Positions 49,101 through 60,881 of a DNA stretch of 64,000 bases are shown here, in pieces. Position 1 is the stretch's first letter. Each line of letters starts with the position of its first letter. The notes under the pieces were generated by a model that made no database searches, was not told the DNA's origin, and saw nothing but the letters and a program-made list of their open reading frames with translations. The position numbers and the translations under genes were made by a program. The stretch covers positions 11,138,091 through 11,202,090 of the forward strand of contig LS997564.1 in the NCBI GenBank assembly GCA_000469685.2. Reading direction: 5' to 3'. Source of the stretch: Haemonchus contortus. Lineage: Eukaryota > Nematoda > Chromadorea > Rhabditida > Trichostrongylidae.

Positions 49101-49189
49101 AACGATCCCCTCGGGAAGATATGCCGACTGCAAGGGAGCCGTTATTGGGAAAGCCGAAGTCAAGCAATATTAATGAAGACGACTGTTAA
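46160..49189 (+). CDS. Atypical Rho-like small GTPase lacking the G3 motif (5' end not found)
   Basis: Exons with matching phase: 46160-46281, 46952-47065, 47859-47933, 47982-48062, 48191-48269, 48459-48523, 48950-49189. The first holds the P-loop end (VGKTSLI). RLLPPDAANAQAILLLFDDE with SPWALKRLKEYW matches the Rho helix and strand that follow switch II. G4 is TKCDLR and G5 is YLECSAK, followed by a Rho-like helix (GVRYVFVETHAALK). The G3 motif (DTAGQ) is absent: MVELHIG runs directly into RLLPPD, so about 10 residues are missing. A long, polar, proline-rich tail of about 100 residues ends in a single Cys with no CaaX box. The upstream exon with the start and the first P-loop glycine was not found. 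Nucleotide binding may be kept, but hydrolysis is doubtful (inference). Confidence 0.75.
46626..46644 (+). repeat. Poly-G run (19 nt)
   Basis: An uninterrupted G homopolymer inside the first long intron of the GTPase gene. It could form quadruplex DNA; the length may be a sequencing estimate. Confidence 0.9.
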
Positions 49190-49402
49190 AAACTCCCATT
49201 TGTCTTTTCCGCTCAAGACGATCTCATATTCAAAATGTATCAGGCGAATTTTATGAGTATACCATGTGTAGTCAAGATACATCAAGAAACACTACCTCAG
49301 GATTCATATCAGGAACGCTTCATTTAAATCAATAAATCAATCAATAATAAGTGATATCGATTTTTTACACTCTGATTAGCAATGGTTGTAGTAGGATTGC
49401 TT

Positions 49403-52400
49403 TTACGTAAGGAAACGGAATGACATTTTCTGCTCGATGTCGGTCTTTTCCATGGCCTGAAAACAATTCAATTCAGAAGTGCTACCACCTGAGGTGTACA
49501 TATTAGTACGCTGCTAAGCAAATGGCTAAGCAACTCTGGCTGAGCATTTGCTACTTGTTTACTGTTCTCAAAATACCAGAGCTGAGTAACACTCGTCAAG
49601 CAGTTGAATGCTCTTTCTTTAAGGGTGGCTTTTAAACGGAGTTCTTTCATGACTGAGTTCAGATATTTATGCTCTTCAAGCTCTTACCGTATGACTCCGT
49701 ACCGTATACTCGTATGACTCACGTGACAGAACTCTGCAAAAGTAATACAACCGTCTCCATCCTTGTCGGCTTCCCTCATCGTGCGATCGGCAATTGAATT
49801 TACCTGCTCCTCCGGAACATTGGCGCCGATCATCATCTAAAATTGTTCAAATTTTTTGAGACCGGATCTGGATGGTCTCTCCACAATGCAAGGGCCAGTA
49901 TCGATTACTCGCGTGTGTATCAAAAGCGATGTGAGGTACTCATTGGTACGAAAGCAAGAAAATCTAGAAATACATCAGTATTATATTTTGCTAGCAGTGC
50001 TCCTATAACAGTGCTCCCACAAAACCTAATATTTGGAGCAGTGAAGGGATCCTGGAGGGGGACGTCCGATTCTATCATCGACGAAACCAATCATCGACGA
50101 AAGTAGGATAAGTCATGCCGTCCGAACTACAACAGGGAATCGTAACGTGGTAACGTCGTGGCCTGACCACGACGACGATAAAGTCGGATCGGGTTGGCGA
50201 AGTTCTTCTCCGAATTCCCACTTCAAGCGGATGTGGTTCTGCTGCGGCTACCGTAATCTTCCACTGAAAACTCAAACCTTCGCCTCATAGAGTGCGACTG
50301 TGCACGGTAGGGTGCGGCGAGCGAAACGCGGTGTTCGGGGAGAGGTACCCACATCCGACGGAGTACACCCGATCGCAGAGCGCAAGCCCTATTCTTGCTA
50401 CGTACTTTTTCGTGTCAGACCCACACCTACAGTCCCCCCTTGATATCTGCGCAGGGGACAGCAGGTGTGGGTTACTAAGTTTCTACATTCGTTCGTACTT
50501 ACTACTTTACACGTCATTGCCTCGACGGTTGTGTATCAAAGCAAAATGCGTGGCGGGTCAGAATGAGAGCGGTAGACTTTTTGCTGCAAAGATCTCCTAG
50601 CGCTTTTGACATCATTGAGCCCTTTGAAGGGTTTATGAACCCCTGTTCTCGTGGTCCGGGCTGCAATGCGACACAGCAATATCATGTATTGGCTTCTCAA
50701 GCGCTAGGATTGCTACCCGGTAAGCAATCACTCAGCAAAAGTGGGAGCCATAAAACCTAAGTGGCAGCATTTCAGACTTCGTGCACCAAAGTTCTGTCTC
50801 CTAAGGGAGCATGGATCAAAGAAAGTTTTCAGCGGTCATTGCGCAAAGCACGATCGGGCTGGAACGCTTTCTCGGTTCTGGGTAGAACTGAAATGAATGG
50901 CGCACTATCGAATTAGAAAATACTGCCTTAATTGCCTGTAAATTGACACACGATTCAGGAAGTCACAGAAAAGACATCACTCCCCAAAAAATCCATACAC
51001 TGAAGCAGCTTTTGAAAACTTCGGCTTAACGGGGCTGTTGACATAAATTGAGCAAGTCTAGGTGGCTTTTTCCACGCACGCCAAGTTGATTGGTAAACAA
51101 ACTTCCATGAGATCTCATTAGTCTGACAACTACTGCAGTCGTATAGAGTAAGACTTTTCTGAAAAGGCGTAACTTTTCATGAAGGCGGGTTTTTTTCATA
51201 CAGAGCCTCCCCTAACTGTACGAAAAAGGGGGAAAATCTCGGATTCGCGTTCTTTTGCCTTTTCTTTTTAACTAGTTCGGTTATCCATTTTTACATTTAG
51301 AATCGAGCTTATGGCTGACCATCTCATCAGAGAGTCTAAAAAGGTAAAGTATCTTTAATACATTTTAAATTAGGGCACAGAGACGAGTGTCATCTCGATT
51401 CATGGGGAATGAGCCCGATAATCATCATTCGAATTTATAAAGTTTAATAGGCAGATGGAAACGTCATCCGTTCGGAATCTGGAAGAACCAAATGAGAAAA
51501 CCCAAGAGAAAGAGATGAATGCCAAGTTCATCAGATGCTCTTCACATTAAGTCACCTCTCATCCACTCTAACGAAGGTTTGGCTTGATTGCGCAAATCCG
51601 TTTTGTTATAAAGATGGGATACGGTAGTCCCTTTAACGCTTCATACCGACTACTGAAGTTTGTTCCTGCTAAAAACTGTAAGGCAAGGTCTTCCTAGGCT
51701 CAACTTCTCATCCTACTGGGATTCGATACATGAAAATCTCCCTGTGTGACATACTTACCCTACTACATGAGGGTTTGATGCTCAACGGGCAAGTGGAGGA
51801 GTGACAGTTCTTATTCAAGTATTCGGGTTCCATTTGCTCGGTGAGCATGGAGCACAAGATATCCCCTATGACTACTGCTCCCTTAAAAGGCACATCCCGC
51901 AACAGTGAGTTGCACCCAAGTGAGCTCGAAAGTGAAAGAGCCAGTGATGACTGATGATAAATCGTTCTCTAGAGGGCATACAAAGAAAAACGGTTGCGAA
52001 GGAACGAAATGAGGTTTTCGTCTTTGCCATTGATCCTAAGAGATGTACGGGCAGAAAGTCGGGCTTCAAGAAGTTACATCCTCGTAGGCGCTCACAAAGA
52101 ATCACCTAATCACTTCCAACGCGGCCCCCACAACCGTAAATCTGATCACCCCCATTTGAAGATGTTTTATTGTTGAAAATGTTATCTCGTTTTACAATAC
52201 ATTATCCATTTGCCCCTGGGCGGAGTAAAAAGGGAACATTTACGACGGACTTTGGACCAATACAATCCGTTTTCAAATGCGATAGCGCAGTATGCTATCT
52301 CTGCCTGCCCTTTGGCAACCTTCCAGAAGCGTTTACCAGAAAGCCCGGTTGTTGTGGAGTAAGCCTTTAAACGAGTTTCCAAGCCAACGGCATCCAAACA

Positions 52401-53898
52401 TCATACCCAGTAACGTAATTAGCATAATTATGAGCCCTGTCTAGCCAAAACTTCGAGCCCTGACTCCCACTCCTCCGTCGCCACGCAAACGCGACCAGCC
52501 ATCCTTGTTATTCTATGCCGCCAAAGCTTCTATCTCCTGACCTTGCTTCAGAGAATCTCATGCGATCTTCTCCCAGAACGACTTTCCATAACATCACCAA
52601 TCCCTTTTGACTGCGTGCTCACATCAAGTATTCAGCCATCTAGTTTTCGCCATTAATTTCAGCCGCCCGCCTCACTTCAATTACCTTTCACAGAGCTCCG
52701 GCTTCGCTATACATTACTTCTCTAACAGTTATTTTTGAATTCTCGTTTTAGCTTGAAATGGATCTTGGCAACCAGCGTTTTTGCTTGAATTAATTACTTC
52801 GAACACTTTCTGCCCGAGGAAATTCTCATAAATCAGCCTGAATTATTTTCGGAACACGGTCGATTGTGAGTTACAGCGGTAGCGGTATTTCTTTTCTTAC
52901 TCCAAGCAAATAGACCATGCCGTTACTAGACTGGGAGTCCCACATATCGGGGAAGGTTAAAAACAAGTTCCTCAGTCACTCGACGAAACATTTTTTCGGC
53001 GTGGGAACTCACAATTGAGCTATGGAACGTCCCAAAGCCCTAGGTGCTCTACAGGGAGCCCATCCGGCAAAGCGAAGATTTCTATCTTAACGAGATTAGT
53101 TAATTGGCACTGGATTCATTCGACAGGACGACAGCTTTGAAAACAACAAAAACAACATTAGCTGACAGCAACAAGTTACTGCATATGAGAGGATATGTCA
53201 GCACGTGCATGTATCTCCCGACGCACCGACTTGCTTTACGGCCCTATGTACTGGGTTGAGAGGGAAAGGGAGTGGGGGTAGGGGTTCATTTCTGTAGAAC
53301 TGACCAATGTCGAGCATCTCATCCATAATCCTTTCCTGACCTTCTGAAGTCCTTTACCGTTCTTGAAACTCACCCCCGTACTCAACTACAACAACAACTA
53401 CTACTACTACTTTCACTCAGAATGGTAGTGGTGTTTGAATGTTGCTTATCCAATGGCTTGTCTTATCCCCACACGAGTCCGATACCAATTGACGGACGCC
53501 TGAGGGATGAAAGTTTATTTTACCTAAGTGGGTATCCCATTAGGATTCGTTCTCCGAACCATGCGGGTGGTAGTGAGCGCCACATATCCTACACTACCCG
53601 AACCCTAAATGACCTTGGGGATGCAGATTGAAGAATTCTCACCTGTAGGATATCTTTGAACTCATCTTTTGTAATGGTTCCGCTTTTGTTTAGATCGTAC
53701 ATGGTGAAGGCAACTAAAGAATATGCTATGTCGATAATTTCAATCAATCAATCAATGATCCATCAAATTCTAAGTGACTCACAGCGTAATTTCGCCTCAC
53801 GGCTATTCCATGGATGTGGTTTGTTTTTATTGATCGGGCGGAAATGACTGAGGACCTTGACGAAATCTCGGAAGTAAACCTTACGTCTCTCGACAACT
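49403..53898 (-). CDS. pbo-1: Calcineurin B homologous protein (CHP1/PBO-1-like), C-terminal four exons
   Basis: EF-hand cofactor of Na+/H+ exchangers in the CHP family. Exons on the minus strand: 53898-53783 (VYFRDFVKVLSHFRP), 53713-53643 (FAFTMYDLNKSGTITKDEF), 49836-49723 (SIADRTMREADKDGDGCIT, AEFCH), 49456-49403 (EKTDIEQKMSFRFLT, stop). Order, spacing and sequence match the last two EF-hands of CHP1, including the C-terminal EQKMS-RFL signature that separates CHP from calcineurin B proper. Loop 3 (DLNKSGTITKDE) and loop 4 (DKDGDGCITFAE) both keep the calcium ligands. Phases agree. The N-terminal exons were not located and may lie beyond 54 kb or be too short to see. A 3.8-kb intron separates exons 53643 and 49836. 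The symbol is the C. elegans name, given by family resemblance. Confidence 0.85.
49837..53642. other. Large intron of the CHP-like gene; GC-rich hairpins near 50150-50470
   Basis: No gene recognised. Two hairpins stand out: CGTCGTGG/CCACGACG with a 5-nt loop near 50154, and ACCCACACCT-GTCCCC (50419-50437) pairing with 50454-50472 at 16 of 19 positions. The block 50100-50560 is more GC-rich than the rest of the intron. Short triplet repeats (ACA/ACT) lie at about 53386-53411. Confidence 0.55.
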
Positions 53899-56340
53899 CT
53901 GAAAATCGAAACCTAGATAGAAAATGACTATGGTCTTCCCATACTAGGAGCACCCGCTCGATTCTGAAAACGAACTGCTACCGCCTGACTTCACAACTTA
54001 TATTGCAAAGAGTTAAAGTCAAGGAAATAGTCAATACGTCGTTTTGAAGGATAATAAAATCGCTTAGATTTATATTTCGAGATTGAATAGTTTTCCACTA
54101 AGTCGTAAAATAGAGGTAAAATTTATAGGTAATGCTTTAAATAGAGCTGGAGTCGTGCCCTTACCGGAGGATGTCCGTTAGTAGGTTTACTGGTTTTGTG
54201 AAATTGCCTAGGAATTGTTATGGTGTCCTGAACCGGCAAATCTTGTCCTGTCTCTGATCACTTCATGTTCTGAGAAAGATCAGGATGCCAAAAATTGGTT
54301 TATGTGATCTTTCAAGGATTCTGAGATTCAATCCAATGCTAATTACAACACTTTTGTCTATTTTTGCATCCTATTCGCTGGGGTCAACTGACAAAGAAAG
54401 CTTCTAGTTGTACTCCGATTTTTAACGCCTCTCCCGAGTCATTCATTGGGAATGCCTGAGTTGGAGGCCAAACTTGGGAATCTCAAATATTTCTACTGAC
54501 AGGTTGATTAGTTCAATCTGCACGGAGTCCATGCTTAATCTGTTGTTCTTTGGCTTTTTTTACTACTCTTTTAGGTGATGTGAAGTAATTGGATCGGGCC
54601 GGGATCCCATTTTACTTTTTCCTTTTGCCATTACTCTCAATCCTTTATTCAGTCTATTCAACATAAAACGGTTGTGAGACGCTCCCTGCGTAAACAAATA
54701 GATATCAGTGATAGACAGGTAAATCAAAAGTGAAAATCGATGCATGGCGCATACCAAAGGGATCAGCCAACCCCGGGCGTTTTATTCACCCCTACCCCTC
54801 CAACGATGAGTCATTCCAGGTCATGATGGCCCAATAATCACAAATCTCCGGCCCGCTCTCAGATCTCAGAGCCTGGTCTATCCAACACTCAGCACACAGA
54901 CGTTTCGTGCTCAAATCTCATTTCATGTCTAATGACCGCCGCCGCATGCCTGCCCCTGTTCGTCGATCATTTGGTCTCCATTTCTATCCTGTCCCCCTTT
55001 GCAGCAGCTTACCCTCATAAACCACCACAGGGCCTCGAAACGACCATTAATTTCTCCTCTGTGGCTCGCCTCGTTCATGAGATGAGGAATACCAATGAGA
55101 TTCCTCCCTCAGTCATTTAGCGAATTCGTCCATTCTAGAACAGCGCCCAGCAGCTTGCTCCTACTATGCCTGCTTCTTCCTAAATGTCCTTTTTGCAGCG
55201 AAGAATCCCATAAACGTCCCACGCCGCTGTTGTGGTCGATTTGCATGCACAACTAATCGCTGTTATCCAGGAGGCTTCCACAAGTCTGGCTAATCCCGAT
55301 GGATTAGACCAAAAAGGGTGCCTCTGTTTGCCTCTTCGGCTTCAGCGACCGCTGCATCGTCGGCATCCAATGGCTTTTCCCGTTCAAATTATTCATTTTT
55401 TTCACATCCGGGCTAGCTTTTGTTCCGTGCTCAATCCGCCGAGTTTGTCTTTATTCATTCTCTATCCAAATGAGCAATGCATATTTCTGCTTGACAGATA
55501 ACTCGTCCGAAATATAATGCTGTAAAACAGCAATATAGCAGATGAATAGTCTAGGTTTTTCGCCTAACGTTTTTCCTCGGCCCACATACAGATGGACAAG
55601 CCATCCTACGATCAATAATTTGGTTCATATATGGAAATAATGAAATATGAATAATTAGAACATTGGCAATCAGCTTTCACTGGTGTCCTATCGCGATTTG
55701 TTCGATAGCAACCTTAACGAAAGCGGATTATCGCGAACGGCGATATCACGTTTCATCATAATCGGTGCATTTTATACTTTCGCAAGTAGTGCCTGCCAAC
55801 TAATTTATAGGTTTTTTTTTTCAAATTTTTTTGAACGACCATGTACAAGAAGAAAATCAATGATGATGAATGTTAAGCTGATAAGCCAACGAATATTTCA
55901 TTTGAACCTCGGTGAATTACAAGTGTACCTTTTCAAAGTCACTTTAGCGCTTGGATGGGCAAGAGTCCAAGTTTGTTCCGTATCACAGTAATGCCTAGAA
56001 ACAACGACGACCTTTCGTTTTTGCCTAGCGATACATCGTTTAGGGGGAGTAATCCAATGTCGTTTTGAGGCCCAGAATCGTTTTCCTTGTTCTTTAGCTA
56101 TGGCCTTTCTTCACCTGCGATTAATTCGCCCCGAGACCATCTTTAGCACTCACGAGGGCCTTCAAGATTGTCATGACGTTCCGAGAGATGAGGTTTTCAA
56201 ACAACCCACAGCTACAACAAGATACTGGACAATCGAATGGCTAGTAATGAGTAGTAATAACAACAACGAACGTTGTTGAACCGCTAGATCATAGCTCAGA
56301 ATCGCCATTGTTTTTTCGCTCTTTATCACGACCAGTAAAG
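53899..56340. other. No recognisable gene
   Basis: If the CHP-like gene extends upstream, its first exons should be here or beyond. I searched by eye for the CHP N-terminal pattern (NPLGDRI, LDKxGxGxLS) on the minus strand and did not find it. Frames of about 60-100 codons are present on both strands without motifs. Confidence 0.4.
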
Positions 56341-56659
56341 GGTGGAGATGGTGTAGTGGCAGGTGGCGCATTATCATACAAATGCATGGTCACGGTTTCG
56401 AATCCCGGATCAACATCCGCCTAGGAGAATAAGTCTCCCAACCCTCAAGAAGTCCGTTCTTTCCGCGGTCGGTCGATCGGTACCAGACTTGTCTGGAAGG
56501 ATGGAAGATGGATGACTGTGGTACATCTGCCGGTCACCGCAAGTCGTTGTAGAGGCCTTACACGAATTTAGAACGCCACTACGAATCCAAATGAAAGCCA
56601 AATACGGGGCGCATCTTCTGAACGGGAACGACTATCACCCAAAGATATTATCCTTTTAT
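56341..56659 (+). mobile_element. tRNA-derived SINE copy
   Basis: Close to the 16238 copy along its whole length: TGGTGTAGTGGCAGGTGG head, B-box GGTTTCGAATCCC, CCGGATCAACATCCGCCTAGG, GGTACCAGACTTGTCTGG, CACCGCAAGTCGTTGTAGAG, GAACGCCACTACGA and a TTATCCTTTTATT tail. A clear target duplication is not seen. Confidence 0.85.
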
Positions 56660-57654
56660 TGCGACCGACGTATTTTCTTTTCCACAGGCAAGCTGTCTTT
56701 ATATCATAACAGCCACTTGCTGGGGGAATACCCAGTATCGCTCCAAGGTCCACTGCCGTTTTTACTGTTGAACCATATTTCAATTGGAACTTATCATAAA
56801 CGTCATAATGATGTAGGGGTACCGCTAATATATAGCTCTCAAACTATTAACTACATAAGCGATGGAGTGAGGCAAGGCTTTTGTTCACCAGGACGACGAA
56901 AATGCATATTATTCCCTTTTCTTTAGTGAGCAAAACTCGCAGCGCTTCACTAGGTCTTGAGCCAATTTTTTCCGAGAAAATTCGAGGTACGCCGAAAATA
57001 AAGCGATGGTCCGAGTCGTAGGATTCATTGATATACGAATTAAATCTGCGCTTCCTTTTTTGAGGAACATCCCAGCAACCGGGTCAGGATGGGACCTTTG
57101 AGGGAAGGGGACAGATGACGAATGATCGAGTAGCTTTTTTCGAGGCTTTTCCATGTAATTTTGGTCTGAAGTGCAGGTCATTGAGAGGTTCTGTAGGGTT
57201 TAGCGCTACTTTGGAAAGGATGTCTCCGATCCCTTTCAGGGGTGCTATAGCAGTGTAGGAAAATCCTGCACAATCTGGGGAGAACCAACAATTTCATCTA
57301 GAAAGTTTTTTTTTTCAAAAAGTAAAACCAGCCCTTTGACTCGTTCCCCAACCTCCTCCCAATTCCCTTCCTGTTCGCCTCAGTGATGTCATTGATGCCA
57401 TACTTGTTCTCGAATGCATTGTATTACCAACAATGCATGTACTTCAATAATTCACCGAGACCTTTGCACTTATGCTGAATTAATTCTGCGATTGGCACCT
57501 TGCCAGAATGAATTAACGCCCTTTTTCACTTTTCCAGGTACAAGACATTCATTAAAATTTTCTGTTGTCACTCCAAAACTCGCCAATCTCGATACCAGGA
57601 GAAATGACAAATCTCACTTTTCGTACTTCTACCAGTTTTTTGTTGGCCCTATTT
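56660..57654. other. No recognisable gene
   Basis: Short frames only, including an open minus-strand stretch at 57181-56909, with no family motif. Confidence 0.4.
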
Positions 57655-57897
57655 GGCTCATTTAGTGAACTGAGGGGTTCTCTGGTGAATAGTGTAAAAG
57701 AGGAGCCAACTAACCGATAGAAAGGGCTTCATATCCAATAAATAAATTATTTTACTTAAATCATACAGCCTTTCTCATCCAAACCATCCTTTTCAGCTTC
57801 TCTTCCCATTGAACTACAGTGAGTCCACGAAATCTCCTAACTGGAGAAAGAAAGTGGCGGTTCAGAAATTATTATTTGTTTACTACATTGTTATTAT

Positions 57898-58089
57898 TTA
57901 TTTGTCTGGTACATAAACATTCGTTCGGGGAAACAATCTCAGTGATGGCAAGGTTTCACCAGCCTCAGCAAAACTTCCCCGATAGACTTCATTGACTTTG
58001 CGTGGACGTCTAGCACCAGTACTAAGGACATCACTCTTACGAATCATGCTGACGCAGTCTAAACGGGAAAACCCTAGGAAACAGGACAT
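57898..58089 (-). CDS. Possible terminal exon of an unknown minus-strand gene (also in copy 2 at 59117-59308)
   Basis: After a TTTCCTAG acceptor (near 58075) an open segment, LDCVSMIRKSDVLSTGARRP to TNVYVPDK, ends in a stop followed at once by AATAAATAATAA-like sequence that could serve as a polyadenylation signal. The composition looks coding. The same exon is duplicated at 59308-59117. No domain is recognised. The flanking segment 58198-58398 is open on both strands, so upstream exons could not be assigned; the mariner lies where they would continue. Confidence 0.35.
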   Translation of the reverse strand: MSCFLGFSRLDCVSMIRKSDVLSTGARRPRKVNEVYRGSFAEAGETLPSLRLFPRTNVYVPDK

Positions 58090-58399
58090 TTTTATTGACT
58101 GCTCTTTAAATCTAATTTATTTCCCAAGCGCTTTGCACTTTCTCGAACGAAGCTGTGAATAATCACGTTTGTTCCGAGCACGTCTGCATGTGAATGTCTA
58201 AAAGTCGGAAAAATGTTGAAGGAAGATGCCCAGTGATAAAGCAAACAGATCTTTGATGATACCGAGCGATAACTCGTCCACTATCACCGCTCCCAAGATT
58301 GTCCAACTCGATTCACATAAATCGCGGTCAACGACCGACAGCAGATATGTTCCCGTTGCCAGAATCGATCGCAATGCCAGAGGTCCTACCAAGTTGATA

Positions 58400-58874
58400 T
58401 TAGGTTGAGTCATAAGTCCTCGGACAAATTGGCAATGATAATATTTATCTTACAATTTTTAAACGACAGTAGCGAATCATTTGAAATATGCCCCATTGGC
58501 ATCGATGGTCTTCTGCCAATGCTTGGGCAGATCGCAAATGCCCTTGCTTCAGAACGCTGGGAGCTGGCCCTTGGAGAACTGCTCCAGTGCCATTTTGATG
58601 TCGTCGCGGGTTTGAAAGTCCTGACCATCCAAATGACGTTGAAGATGTGGAAAAAGGTGGTGATCCGAGGGATCCAAGTCTGAGGAACATGGTTGATGTG
58701 GTAAACTTGTCCTGCCGAAATTCGTCGGTTCAGTTTTGGTCGTTCTTGCAATGTGTGGGCTAGCGTTGTCGTGCTGGAAGTGAACTTTGTGCTGCTGTGG
58801 ACGTGTAGCTTCGGGATTCGCCTTCAAATTCCTTAGTTGCGTAATGTAGACGTGTGCGGTCACTGTGCATCCTT
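58400..58874 (-). pseudogene. Truncated mariner (3' portion) in duplication copy 1
   Basis: Starts with the TIR TTAGGTTGAGTCATAAGTCC at 58400, next to TA. Minus-strand coding includes FQHDNASPHIA (second catalytic Asp) and SSDLDPSDHHLFPHL (third catalytic Asp). It is cut at the duplication junction at 58874, so the rest of the transposase and the other TIR are missing. Confidence 0.92.
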
Positions 58875-59619
58875 GGCTCATTAGTGAACTGAGGGGTTCT
58901 CTGGTGAATAGTGTAAAAGAGGAGCCAACTAACCGATAGAAAGGGCTTCATATCCAATAAATAAATTATTTTACTTAAATCATACAGCCTTTCTCATCCA
59001 AACCATCCTTTTCAGCTTCTCTTCCCATTGAACTACAGTGAGTCCACGAAATCTCCTAACTGGAGAAAGAAAGTGGCGGTTCAGAAATTATTATTTGTTT
59101 ACTACATTGTTATTATTTATTTGTCTGGTACATAAACATTCGTTCGGGGAAACAATCTCAGTGATGGCAAGGTTTCACCAGCCTCAGCAAAACTTCCCCG
59201 ATAGACTTCATTGACTTTGCGTGGACGTCTAGCACCAGTACTAAGGACATCACTCTTACGAATCATGCTGACGCAGTCTAAACGGGAAAACCCTAGGAAA
59301 CAGGACATTTTTATTGACTGCTCTTTAAATCTAATTTTATTTCCCAAGCGCTTTGCACTTTCTCGAACGAAGCTGTGAATAATCCGTTTGTTCCGAGCAC
59401 GTCTGCATGTGAATGTCTAAAAGTCGGAAAAATGTTTGAAGGAAGATGCCCAGTGATAAAGCAAACAGATCTTTGATGATACCGAGCGATAACTCGTCCA
59501 CTATCACCGCTCCCAAGATTGTCCAACTCGATTCACATAAATCGCGGTCAACGACCGACAGCAGATATGTTCCCGTTGCCAGAATCGATCGCAATGCCAG
59601 AGGTCCTACCAAGTTGATA

Positions 59620-60879
59620 TTAGGTTGAGTCATAAGTCCTCGGACAAATTGGCAATGATAATATTTATCTTACAATTTTTAAACGACAGTAGCGAATCAT
59701 TTGAAATATGCCCCATTGGCATCGATGGTCTTCTGCCAATGCTTGGGCAGATCGCAAATGCCCTTGCTTCAGAACGCTGGGAGCTGGCCCTTGGAGAACT
59801 GCTCCAGTGCCATTTTGATGTCGTCGCGGGTTTGAAAGTCCTGACCATCCAAATGACGTTGAAGATGTGGAAAAAGGTGGTGATCCGAGGGATCCAAGTC
59901 TGAGGAACATGGTTGATGTGGTAAACTTGTCCTGCCGAAATTCGTCGGTTCAGTTTTGGTCGTTCTTGCAATGTGTGGGCTAGCGTTGTCGTGCTGGAAG
60001 TGAACTTTGTGCTGCTGTGGACGTGTAGCTTCGGGATTCGCCTTCAAATTCCTTAGTTGCGTAATGTAGACGTGTGCGGTCACTGTGCATCCTTCGTCTA
60101 GCAGCTCCCATTATTCGACATGGAGAGCGCTCCACCAGAATCAGAGCATACCTCCTTGGCGTGTACGTTGGGTTTGGGGGAGCCTTCTGCATCCGCACCT
60201 TTGCCAATCCATTGAGCACGCCGGTGAACGTTAGAGTAGAGGTTCGACTTCGCACCCCTGGTGACTAGGTACTCGAGCCACGTGTGGTGCCCTTGAGCGT
60301 GAGGAGAGAAAGTGCAACGTCGTCGCGGCGGTCTATGTCATACTGCTTCAAAGCATGTGGCATCTATGGACCGAGCTTTCGCACCTTGTCGATTGAATTC
60401 AATTCACTCAGAACTGTGGACTGACTCCCCAAGGGTAACTGCCAGTTCACAAGTAGTTTGATACGGATCGGCTTCCACCTGGCTCCGCAGCACCTTCAAA
60501 TCCAACTTCACTGAGCGTCCCGGACGGTCTTCATTTTCGACGGAATAGTCGCCCGATGCGAACTTCTGGTGCCACTTGTAAATTGTACACGTCCTGCTTG
60601 TGAACGTCCTTCATACCTCTATCGATTACCGCGGGTTCATGGCCAGATAAAAAATTAATATGATGGTGTTGCGGATGTGGAGTTGCGACGGCTTGAAATC
60701 ATGAGGCACAGTTGCTGGAAAGAAAACAGTTAAGTGGCTTTTCCAGCATGCGTTTGAAAGAGCTTTCCATACTCTATCTAACAATGCCTCACACGTTCAT
60801 TTTCGTCACCTCTTTCAAGAGTTATGATCGCTAGAAGTCATCACTATCATTTTGTCCGAGGACTTATGACTCAACCTAA
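59620..60879 (-). mobile_element. Complete-length mariner element, transposase broken
   Basis: The TIRs TTAGGTTGAGTCATAAGTCC (59620) and its complement ending at 60879 are each flanked by TA; the total is 1260 bp, normal for mariner. The minus-strand transposase is split by frameshifts and stops. The HTH segment (SGDYSVENEDRPGRS near 60520) and the second and third catalytic Asp blocks (HDNASPHIA, DPSDHHLF) can be read, but the first catalytic block (normally TGDEKW) reads TRGAKS. It is a different subfamily from the mariner at 7009-8003. Confidence 0.93.
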
Positions 60880-60881
60880 TA

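Larger units (their letters stand above)
57655..60094. repeat. Tandem direct duplication, two copies of about 1220 bp
   Basis: Copy 1 is 57655-58874 and copy 2 is 58875-60094. The copies differ by only a few single-base indels (for example near 58134, 58166 and 58216 against their partners). The junction GCATCCTT|GGCTCATT joins a site inside a mariner to the host sequence at 57655. Each copy contains the outer host segment and the first ~475 bp of the mariner; only copy 2 continues into the rest of it. Confidence 0.95.
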
